64,000 bases of DNA from Onthophagus taurus (taxonomy: Eukaryota > Arthropoda > Insecta > Coleoptera > Scarabaeidae), in NCBI RefSeq assembly GCF_036711975.1, contig NC_091968.1, forward strand, positions 29,993,001 to 30,057,000, written 5' to 3'. The position numbers and the translations under genes are program-made. Below, piece after piece: positions 34,801 through 46,800 of the stretch. Position 1 is the first letter of the stretch. Every line of letters begins with the position of its first letter. The notes under the pieces are model-generated. The model searched no databases. It saw only the letters and a list, made by a program, of their open reading frames with translations, and was not told the DNA's origin.

Positions 34801-37800
34801 GGAGACGTCGTAATGAAAGGTTTGCGACCTGCACAATTTCGGAAAGAGTACCTTGCCATGGAGGTTCGGTCATGGTAAATAAAATAAATCTTTCATTTCA
34901 ACGTCTTCATATTCGTTTCTGACTATCGGGTGATAGTAGACAAAACCACTACTCACCCGTAAAAAAGACCTCCATTGCAGTACTCATTCTTCCATTGCTC
35001 GATCTCCCAATTCACATGTAAGCGCGCAGATTGAAGACGTGCACGTCGATATCTAGGAAGCAGCCTCGGCCCTTTGGCAGCCTTCTTGCAGCCAGACCAG
35101 TTCTAGCAAGTTTTCAGCGAATGGTTCTCTCACTGACATCACAGCGGCCTCTACAGCTGCCGTTCTACGATTGCTTAGAACAATAAAACGGATCAGCTAC
35201 TATTGTCACTCATCTTGTTTTCACAGGCGATCGCTTTAAAATACTGCATCTTCGTTAGTAACAGAGATAATAGAGTGAATAAAAAAAGAAAATGCTCAGA
35301 AAAGATTGGGCTACTGTTTGATTCCAGGTAATACCCTCTGCTGTAGTAACTGCACCCCGCAGGGTGTTACAAATTTCGAGAATAAAAGTCTTACTCATTT
35401 TTCTCACCCCGTATATGCTATAATTAAAATCTGAACGAAAATTTCTATCGCAGGATTATTACAGAAGAATCAACCTATCCATCAAAATCGAATGCGCGGT
35501 TCGCGAGAAAGCCAGCTTTGAAGTTGTGGAAAATTTATAGTGGCCGGTTTTTTTTGCCGATCAGTTTATATTCCATACATAATAGGCACCTGTATTTTGG
35601 GAGAATACGTTAGAAGTTGCTACATCCACAAAAAAAGCTTCTTGCAGAAAGTAAGAAGAACGATTCTTCTACAATACCTAGTCTTACATTCGACGTTTCT
35701 TATTCGGAAACCATCGTGATTCCCCCACTTTAAACTAATAGTTAGCGCGCATGCGTCAAGGAGATTTGGTAGTTGTGGAGGGGCGTGGTGTGACGTCAAA
35801 GATATAAGAAATCCGTGTTAGTTGAAATTACTCCAATATGTATTTAAATTATATTTTATTGAACTCATGATGAATGTGCTTGTAATCTTGTTCAAAGTAG
35901 AGTTGCACTAATATTATCATTATTTTCTTGTTATTGTTTTTTTTTTATAATTTTTGGATAATAATCACCTATTTTGTGTCTAAGTAGCGCATCTTTTTTA
36001 TCGTTCTTAATTCTTAGTTTTAATTAAATTAAATTAAATCTAAAAATATGAATATTAAAACTAAGATGATGGAATTTTTAACACAACCCCAACTTTTTAC
36101 ACTTTCTTTTAGAGAATTTGAAGTTTTTTTAATAACTAATTTTAAAAATTTTAAGAAATAAAATTGCAAAGATTTGGGATTAAGTTTACTCTTCAAGATA
36201 TAAATATAAAACGTGACATCTTCGGGATTTTTTTTTGATTATTATATTTGTTCTTGGATTTTTAACAAAAAAAAATGGTGCTATTTGAGGAGCCTGATAT
36301 CGCCTGTTATCTTATTGCGTTATTGTTAGGCTGTATTTGCGAGTTGGATTCCGGAAATCACAGAGCTGGCGGCAAATCGACCAAAGTACGGAGGAAAATA
36401 CAGCAAAGATGTTAGACGAAGGTACAAATTAAAAAGAATATTAAAATAAAATGTTATAAGCAAAACAAATTTTCCCTTTAAAAAATATTACATAGTTTTT
36501 TAATTTTTAGTGAATTTTCCCCGTTTTTTTTATATTTGACAGTAACATTTTAACACTTAACACTTTATACACCTTATTTAATACGCTTTAATATGTTAAG
36601 TCTTAGCTTCCTCAGCTAATTATTTAAATTAAATGGAATCTTTGACTACTCTTAAACTTTTTTTTTGTTTCTTCTCGTTCGGAACACCTTGTAGTACAAA
36701 GTTTTTTTATTTTGCTGTAATAGAATACTTTTTTATTTGAGGAACATACAAAAATATCTGTGTAACTAAAAAATTAGTTAAGATATTTTTGTAATTAGCA
36801 AACTGAGAAATGAGATTTTTTATTTTTTTATCTTATTTTGAATAAATTTAGGCGAGTCGAAATCAAAAAAAAACAGCATGGCTAGCAAAAAGTATTATTT
36901 TAATTTTTTTTTCTTGGTTATTTTGAAATAAAAATTGCGAAAATCACATTCTGAGCGCTTCTTTATTCAAATTTAAAGCTTCCTCATTTAGCGAACAGAA
37001 TGTTTCCTTATTATTTTTGATTTTTGAATCTTATTGAGCCTTGGTACTAAAAGAAATATATTTAGATTATTAACTGAGGATATTGTATGCTTAATATAAT
37101 AATTTCTGTAATCTTTTTTATTATAATACAATATCTTTGGTTTTAGCCCTGGTATTAACCAATTTATTTTTTGAAACGTAGAATATCTTTAGTAGCACTT
37201 TGAAGAAAGCCTGCACAGCCTGTTTCCGCCACGAACGATAAACGTTCAACGTGATTTCTCATCGATTTTTTTAAATCGTTGAGTTAATTTTTGTGCAGGA
37301 TTAAAATTTTTCTTTAAATCATTTCGATAATTTTTTTTAAATTATAAAGGTAAGTTTAAGAATAAAAAATTGAAATATTAATCATCGCGATTATTATAAT
37401 CTTAGTAACGTTATTAGGCTCCTCTAATTTGTACCAAAATTTTAGAAATCGTGATTTTTTTTAATTAAAATTTTTACATTACAAAAAAAATCCTTTCGAT
37501 TCCAAAAAAATCCTCCACTTTGTATCTGTTAATATCCCTTGCTTTTTTTTAAATTTTTTTTAAAGAAATCATTAAAATATAAAAATTAAGAATTTAGATT
37601 CATTTTTTGTTGGGATTATTTTTTTTTAATTATTTTTAATGATGTTTTGAGTTGAAAAATTCGAAGATAAAAATGCTAAACAGAAAAATTGATTCTTTTG
37701 ATCCTAAAAATTATCTCTGAATCTTTATTCTTCGACGTTTAGGCGATTTTTGCAAGTTGTATTCCTGAAATCATAGATTTGATTGGAACTAGACCCAAAT

Positions 37801-40800
37801 ATGGGGGAACTTTGAAGAATGAACGTGGCCGTAGGTGAGAACTTAACCAAAAAAAGTGATCTATATATATGAACACAATTTATGAATCGATTTTAATGAA
37901 TTTTATGAAAATTCAGTCCAAACCCGAAATAAAGAAAAGAATTTTTTTGTAAAATTCATTTAAATGCGATTTTGACTTAGAACATTTTTATTATTTTTTA
38001 AATTTTTGTTTTAACTTCATATCCATGTTTATTATTGTTTCTTAAATGTTTCCTGCACGCTTTGTGAATAATCGAGAAATACCTCACCAAAAAAAGTCTA
38101 TATAAATCTTTTTTTTTAGATTAAAACAAATTTTTATTAAAAAAATTGTTCTTCATCTATATACATGTTTGTTGTTCTTGTTTTCGTGTTTTGGTGTTTT
38201 TATATTATAAAATACTTTTACTCCCTATATTCTTCCTTAATAATTACTCTACATGTGTCTCTGTTAGATCGTTTGATATTTTTATTTGATTTTTCTTAAA
38301 AACAATTTGTTATAAAAACAAATACTCGATCATAATTTCAAAAATAATAATAATCGTGCTAGATTTATTTAAAAGGGTGGTTGCATGTTCTTTAGCATGA
38401 CCCACTCCGACGAAAAAATATAAAAAAAACAGTTCGTGGCCAGGCTGTGAATGTAGGCACAATTTTTCACGTTTTTTTTAACCCAATTATTAAATGAAAT
38501 TAACTTTCCCGATTAGCTTTTTCATTGAATTGACCGTTTAACGCACAATTTTTTTCGTAGACTAGATATCTCTAATTATTGGTTTCAACGTAATTATTTT
38601 CACTTTTTTTATTACAAATTATTAAATTTTATGAAAAATCCTTTCATTTGATACCAAACTCGACCTATTTCAGTTAAAAATATCTTAAGAAAATAAGATT
38701 AATAAGATCTTAAGAACAATTGAAGGGCGGATAATTAATTAAAAAATCGCAACTTTATTGTTTTTAACGCGATTATAACCGAGTTTAGTATCAAATTAAT
38801 CGGAATTTAATTTTCTATTTGATTTTATTAGAAATAACCCAATTAATCGTGATTTTAATTAATTAATAATTAACTAAAAATGATTGATTAATCGATAAAA
38901 ATCGATTTCCATCGAATATATTCGTGTTGTAATGAACATTTCTTTAATTCGATACCAAACTTGACCTATTTCGGTTAAAAATAACCTTTGAAATTAAAAT
39001 ATTTAACAATTTTAGTTAATGATAATAATAAGCATTTTATTGTTTTTAATATTTACAATTTTTATCCCCCTAATACATTCTAATATATATATTATTAGTA
39101 TATTATTTTCACCCTTTACCCTCTTCCGCCATTTCCATACCCTCATCCTTCCCTTTGTATCCTTACCCCCACAACCATTCTAATCCATCGTTTTCCCTCT
39201 CCCCCCTCTCCTAAGATCTGCCCTCTGTCCAACTCCTCCTCCCTCAACTCACTGCACCCATTCAACATATGTTCCAACGTTTCCCATTCCTCCCTGCATA
39301 GCCTACACCACCTCTCCTCATCGGCCATCCAGTATCTGTTAGCTCTCTCCTCGTTTCCACAACGGAACCTAGCCACCAACTTCTTCCCTTCCTCATCTCC
39401 TTCCAATAACAAGTATCTAGGCTCCGTTATTATGTCCCTGTACCTTTCGTTATACCTCCCCTCTTTTATTTGTGTCCTTCTTTCCTGTCTCTGCACATCT
39501 CGATCCCTATCTCTCAACTCCCTCCACATCTCCCTACCCACCCTTCGTCTACTATTTATCTCAGTTACCGAGTAGCCCGCTCGTCTATAATAGTTGTCTC
39601 TGTCTCCTTTCCCATATCTGATCTTTCCCTCTCTAATTTCCCTCCAACACTCCCCCAAGATCCCGCAGTTTGGCCTCCCTTCTATTCTTTCTTCATATTT
39701 CACTGCTCTCCTGCCCGCCTCCACTCTGACCTTATCCACCTTTACCTCTTCCCTCACTATATACCCCGGTGTGTCTCTCGCCACCCCAAGCACCCATCTC
39801 CAGTATCTAGCTTACACGTCCTCCAGCATTGCCTGCTCTCTCCATCCCCATACCTCTGCTCCATACATCATCACACTGCTAACCAGGCCTTCAAACATAA
39901 GCGTCCTCGCTGCCACATTCCTTCCAAAAACTCTCTTCCCCCAACCCCATACTTGTCCCATCACCTTATTCGCCTTTTTTGTCATATCTATCACATGCGA
40001 CCCCTCCCTGTTGTCCTCCCTGAACACATAACCCAAGTAAGTATACTCCCTAACCTCCTCGATTTCTTTTCCCTCCCATCTCCAGTTTTCTGTTCTTTTT
40101 CTCCCACCCTTACAAAACTTCATCATCCTTGTCTTCCCCACATTCACTTCCAGCCCTTTCCCCCTAAAATATCTTTCCAATGTCTTTATCATATCTTTCA
40201 TCTCCGCCGCTTCTCTCGCCATGACCACGATGTCATCCGCGTACAAGGTTTATATATTAAAGGTTGTCTAAGTTCCTATGCTGCAATACTTTGATTTTAG
40301 TTTGTGGGCGAGGGGCAAGAGCAGGAGTGTTTCGTGACGTAAGCGATCACGGATTGAGCACGCAACCTCATGGTCATGTGGTGCTCCATGCCTTTGTTTA
40401 ATTTGAATTGCTTGGCGGTATTATTTTCCACATGTGACGTAATGCGCAGTATGATTGCGTACGAACCTAGACAACCTCTTATATATAAACCTTGATCCGC
40501 GTATGCTAACATATGCACCTTTCTACCTCCCACCACCAACCCTCCCATTTGCCCCTTCCCCAATCTATCCTCCAAGTCCGTCGTATACAGTGCAAACAGA
40601 CCGGACATCCCTGCCTCAGTCCCTTCGTCGTCCAGAACACGTCGCTCAGCTTATCTCCCACTTTTATCCTAGCCATAGTCTCCATGTATATTTCCTTCAC
40701 TCTCGCAATTAGATGTTCCGTGATCCCCCTCCTCCCCATCTCCTCCCACAACTTTCCCCTATCCACCTTATCAAAAGCCGCCTTCAAATCTATAAATAGG

Positions 40801-43800
40801 GCGTACAATTTCCCTCCCTTCTTATCCAGCTCTCTATCTGCCAGATGCTTCAACACGTACACGTTGTCGATTGCTCCCCTTCCCTTCCCAAAGCCTGCCT
40901 GCCTCCATCTCCAACTCCATCTCCTCCTCCAGTCTTCCCAGCAGTATCTTCGTGTATACCTTGTATGCCGAGTCTAGTAGGTTAATTCCTCTGTAGCTCT
41001 CTACCCTTTCCTTATTACCCTTTTTATATACTGGGCAAATTACCCCCACTTTCCATCCCTCCGGACAATTTTAGTTAATAAAACAATTGAAATGCGTTTA
41101 AAAACTTTTTTGTTTAATTAATAATTAACTAAAAATGATTGATTAATCGATAAAAATCGATTTCTATCGAATATATTCGTGTTGTAATGAACATTCGATC
41201 GAATTAAAGTATTTTAATTATATTAATTAATTAAAATCTCGATTTTTCTCAGTTCTTTTCATAAAATCGAATAGAAAACTAAATTTTCTTTAATTCGATA
41301 CCAAACTTGACCTATTTCGGTTAAAAATAACCTTTGAAATTAAAATATTTAACAATTTTAGTTAATAAAACAATTGAAATGCGTTTAAATAATTAAATAA
41401 TCGCAACTTTGTTGTTTTTAACGCGATTATAGCCGAGTTTGGTATCAAATTAATAGAAATTTTATTTTCTATTTAACTTTATAAGAAATAATCGAATTAA
41501 TGAAGATTTTAATTAATTAATTTTTAATTAAAATAATTAAAAATGATCAATTTATCGATAACGATCGATTTATATCAAAAACAATTAAGTTTTTACAAAC
41601 ATTTAAGGAAGTAAAAAATGTATTAATTAAATTTTCCTTAATTTTATACCAAGCTCGGCCTATTTTGATTAAATACATCTTAAGAAAATAAGATATTTAA
41701 CAATTTTAATTAATAAAACAATTGAAGGGCGGATAATTAATTAAAAAATCGCAACTTTATTGTTTTTAACGCGATTATAACCGAGTTTAGTATCAAATTA
41801 ATCGGAATTTAATTTTCTATTTAATTTTATTAGAAATAACCCAATTAATCCTGATCTTAATTAATTAATAATTAACTAAAAATGATTGATTAATCGATAA
41901 AAATCGATTTCTATCGAATATATTCGTGTTGTAATGAACATTTGATCGAATTAAAGTATTTTTAATTATATTAATTAATTAAAATCTCGATTTTTCTCAG
42001 TTCTTTTCATAAAATCGAATAGAAAACTAAATTTTCTTTAATTCGATACCAAACTTGACCTATTTCGGTTAAAAATAACCTTAGAAATTAAAATATTTAA
42101 CAATTTTAGTTAATAAAACAATTGAAATGCGTTTAAATAATTAAATAATCGTAACTTTGTTGTTTTTAACGCGATTATAGCCGAGTTTGGAATCAAATTA
42201 ATAGAAATTTTATTTTCTATTTAACTTTATAAGAAATAATCAAATTAATGAAGATTTTAATTAATTAATTTTTAACTAAAATAATAAAAAATGATCAATT
42301 TATCGATAACGATCGATTTATATCAAAAACAATTAAGTTCTTACTTCTTTTTATAAAATCGAATAGAAAATTAAATTTTCCTTAATTTTATACCATTTTG
42401 ATTAAAAATATCTTAAGAAAATAAGATATTTAACAATTTTAATTAATAAAACAATTGAATTTTGCTTAATTAATTAAAAAATTGTAACTATGTTGTTTTT
42501 AACGCGATTATATATATATTATATATTTTTTTACTTAATTTTATAAAAAATCCCAAATCTATTTTAATCAATTAATTCGAATATAATCTTTAAAAATAAT
42601 AAGAATTATATTAAATTAACTAAATCGTTTTTTAGTACGTTAAAGGGTCAATTCCTTTTTTAATCTGATGTCATTAATGAAATAACTTAAATTATTCAAA
42701 ATTAAGCGAATTTTTGCATGATAAAATTGAATTATGAATCCCCTTGAAAAGAACAATCCTAAGAAAATAATTTTTGCACCTATTTTTTAGTCCTTTGAGA
42801 GAATTTTAGCGAAAGAACTTAGTTGATAGGCATGTAGAACGTACTTTTTCGAGATTTTCGAGTTACGTAGTAAAAACGCTTCGAGTTTTATCCCTGAACC
42901 CTCTTTCCGGCTTTTTACTTATAAAACTTTACTAATACAAACCTTTTTTTATGCCACTCACCCAGACACATCGTTGTGTGTGGACATATCACCTACGAAT
43001 CGGTATCCCATTTCCTCAAGGATTTTCTACACGAAGATCGAGAAGATGTCGACGTTGAGGTCGTCTTTTTACACAGGTAAAATTTTATTTTTAATTTTTG
43101 CTTAAATTATTATTAGGATTTTCAAAAACAATTTTTGATTATAACAAGAAATTAATAACAAAAAAATAAATAAATAAAAGGATAAAGAAGGAAATTGTTT
43201 TTGTGTGTTGCTCGAAAAATATTTTTTTAGAAAAGAACCAGATCTGGAACTCGAGGGTCTTCTGAAGCGCCACTACACCACCGTGGAGTTTTTTCAAGGA
43301 ACAATGATGAACGCGGTTGACCTTGAACGCGTCAAGGTACTTCCCCAAAAAAAAAATAAAAAAACCAAAACAAAGATACTAAAGAACAAAGCCTCTGTGC
43401 ATACTATTTTATTTTATTTTTTTAATTAAATAACAGTGCCTCTTACAAAAAGATAACGAGATCGTGGGCTTCTTTATTTATATCATTGCCTTTTGAGCAG
43501 CACTATACATTATTGAAAATATAATTATGAATTTTTCGAACATTATTTTAGTAAATATTTTTTAAATTATATCTTTCAAAATTGATTCGAAAAGTTCAAA
43601 AAGTACCTTATTTTCTCGCAGAATTAGTGCAATTTGGGTTAGTCGCCTCTATTTATACTCTTATTGCATGGTGTAATCAGATTTCCGCTAAATTTTTTTT
43701 GGTTTTGGAACGATGGAGGAAAGCGAGACCATCCCGGAAAAATAACTGGATTAATAGGAGGAGAACGAAAATTCTTTCTATTAAAAAGAAAAAAACTTTT

Positions 43801-46800
43801 CTTTTTTTATTACCTTGTTTTTGGAGTAGTATTTTTTTTTCTGTACTTTTTTTTGGGTAACTCATTGGAAATGTGTAGGAAACCACCCGATCTTGAATTG
43901 GAAGGTCTATTCAAGCGACATTTCACCACAGTCGAATTCTTCCAGGGGACTATAATGAACCCTATTGATCTTCAAAGGGTAAAGGTAAGATTATCAATGT
44001 AAACCCGGGACTATTCAATAATTCCAAAAAAAAAAAGAAAACATGAATAAACCCGTTTATGTGATTATTTTAATTTTTTAACGCGTTTTCTTTTTGATTT
44101 TATTTTTTCTTTGATGTTTTGACTGAATAAAATACTGCAAAAATCATTTCTTCGATTTATAGACGTACGTTTTCTTTGAAATAGATTAAAATCTTATTAT
44201 TAGATTAAAATGAAGAATGGCATAGAAACATATCACCTAAAATGATGACCAGTTTCAAACTGCAATAACTTTTGAACGTATTGCTCGATTTGAATAAGGT
44301 ATTTTTTATTTGAAAGGTCTACCCTTTGCAGGCCTTCCCCATTTTGGCGCTCTTCAATTTCAGCAGCGGTGGTGTATAACCTTAATGCGTGTTTTCTTTC
44401 TACACTTTGAAGCTCGTTCTGTAAGGAGCTTGTAGTCTCGTCTGTTCTGATCACCTCTGTTTTTGGACAAGTTTCTATTCTTGTTACGTTTCTATTATTA
44501 AGAGTTTATTGTATACAGTAATTGTTTACAATTCTTTACATTATTCAAATATTACTTTCACTCTCTACCCTCTTCCTCCATTTCCACACCCTCGGCTCCT
44601 CGGCCCAATCATCCCCTCACCCATCCCTTTGTCTCCTCACCCCCATCACCATTCTCATCCATCGTTTCCCCTCTCCCCCCTCTCCTAAGATCTGCCTTCG
44701 GTCCATCTCCTCCTCCCTCAACTCACTGCACCCATTCAGCATGTGTTCTAACGTTTCCCATTCTTCCCTGCACAGCCTACACCACCTCTCCTCATCGGCC
44801 AGCCAGTATTTGTTGGCTCTCTCATCGTTTCCACAACGGAACCTAGCCACCAACTTTTTCCCTTCCTCATCTCTTTCCAATAACAAGTATCTAGGCAGCC
44901 CCTCCGTAATTATGTCCCTGTATCTTTCGTTATACCTTTCCTCTTTTATTTGTGTCCTTCTTTCCTGTCTCTGCACATCTCGGTCCCTGTCTCTCAACTC
45001 CCTCCACATCTCCCTACCCACCCTTCGTCTACTATTTATCTCCGTTACCGAGTAGCCCGCTCGTCTATAATAGTTGTCTCTGTGTCCTTCCCATATCTGA
45101 CCTTTCCCTCTCTAATTTCCCTCCAACACTCCCCCAGGATCCCGCAGCTTGGCCTCCCTTCTATTCTTTCTTCATATTTCACTGCCCTCCTGCCCGCCTC
45201 CACCCTGACCTTATCCACCTTTACCTCTTCCCTCACTATATACCCCGGTGTTTCTCTCGCCACCCCAAGCACCCATCTCCAATATCTAGCCTGCACGTCC
45301 TCCAGCGGTCCCTGCTCCCTCCATCCCCATACCTCTGCCCCATAGATCATCACACTGCTAACCAGACCTTCAAACATAATCTTCCTCGCTGCCACATTCC
45401 TTCCAAAGACTCTCTTCCCCCAACCCCATACTTGTCCCATCACCTTATTCGCCTTTTTTGCCATAGCTATCACATGCGACCCCTCCCTGTTATCCTCCCT
45501 AAACACATACCCCAAGTAAGTATACTCCCTAACCCCCTCGATCTCCTTTCCCTCCCATCTCCAGTTTTCTGTTCTTTTTCTCCCACCCTTACAAAACTTC
45601 ATCATCCTTGTCTTCCCCACATTTACTTCCAGCCCCTTCCCCCTAAAATATCTTTCCAATGTCTTTATCATCTCCTTCATCTCCACCGCTTCTTTCGCCA
45701 TGACCACGATGTCATCCGCGTATGCTAACATATGCACCTTTCTACCTCCCACCACCAATCCTCCCATCTGCCCCTTCCCCAATCTTTCCTCCAGGTCCGC
45801 CGTATACAGTGCAACCAGACTTGGGCTCAGCGGACATCCCTTCCTCAGTCTCTTCGTCGTCCAGAACACGTCGCTCAGCTTATCTCCCACTTTTATCCTA
45901 GCCATCGTCTCCATGTATATTTCCTTCACTCTCGCAATTAGGTGTTCCGTTATCCCCCTCCTCCCCATCTCCTCCCACAACTTCCCCCTATCCACCTTAT
46001 CAAAAGCCGCCTTCAAATCTATAAACAGGGCGTACAATTTCCCTCCCTTCGTATCCAGCTCTCTATCTGCCAAATGCTTCAACACATACACGTTGTCGAT
46101 TGCTCCCCTTCCCTTCCGAAAGCCTGCCTGCCCATCCGGCAAAATTCCCCCCAACTCCATCTCCTCCTCCAATCTTCCCAGCAGTATCTTCGTGAATACC
46201 TTGTATGCCGAGTCTAGTAGGTTAATTCCCCTGTAGCTCTCTACACTTCCCTTATTACCCTTTTTATATACTGGGCAAATTACCCCCACTTTCCATCCCT
46301 CCGGAATCCCACCCCCTCTCCATACGATATTCATCCCCTCCAACAACTTCACTCGCACCACCCTTGATGCTTCCAACCATGCTTCGTTATGTATCCCATC
46401 TTCACCTGGCGCCTTTCCCTTCTTCAATCTCCTAAGCACCGCCTCCATCTCCTCTTCTGCTATCTCCTCTCCCCCATCTCCCTCATATCCTCCCAACCCC
46501 GTTAGCCTCGTTTCAACCCCTCCCAATAATCCCATAAAGTAACTCTTCCATTCTGTCATGTGTATTTCGCTGGTTATCGTCTCCCTACCCTTCTTTCCTT
46601 TTTTCAGATACCTCCAGACCTCCCCTTCCCTTGTTATCCCCCTAATCTCTGTCGCCTCCTTTTCCCTCAATTCTGTTTTCTTTCTACTGCATAACTCTCT
46701 GTATTCTCTCCTGGCTTCCCTATATCTATCCACCCCTATCTTCCCCCGTCTCCACAGCCTCAACCTCCTTCTCGCCTCCCTCTTCGCCTTCTTGCACTCG

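Larger units (their letters stand above)
33661..35566. mobile_element. Tc1-like transposon with head-to-head arms, TA target duplication
   Basis: The TIR AACTGACCGGCAAAAAAAAC at 33661 is mirrored at 35566, with TA at 33659-33660 and 35567-35568. The left arm (to about 34450) and right arm (from about 34960) are diverged inverted copies that both include the helix-turn-helix part of the transposase: [14 protein letters not shown] on + near 34340, and its reverse complement near 35100. The element therefore looks like two copies joined head to head. Confidence 0.75.
38690..42560. repeat. About 750-bp AT-rich tandem repeat array interrupted by a LINE
   Basis: The marker ATTGATTAATCGATAAAAAT recurs near 38881, 41135 and 41884, and AATTGAAATGCGTTTAAATA near 41371 and 42121, giving a period of about 750. 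Units hold internal near-palindromes (TAACGCGATTATAACCGAG, CGATAAAAATCG). LINE copy 2 (39025-41068) sits inside the first unit. Confidence 0.75.

Noticed and set aside
34657..34922. Independent host gene suggested by 73- and 60-codon frames
   Set aside because: The sequence is the resumed Tc1-like transposase (VLFTDESRF) after a MITE, not a host gene.
43582..44002. Frames of 92 and 112 codons between and across slo exons 9a and 9b
   Set aside because: They read through intron; the second only borrows the true exon 9b, and splice sites explain that part better.
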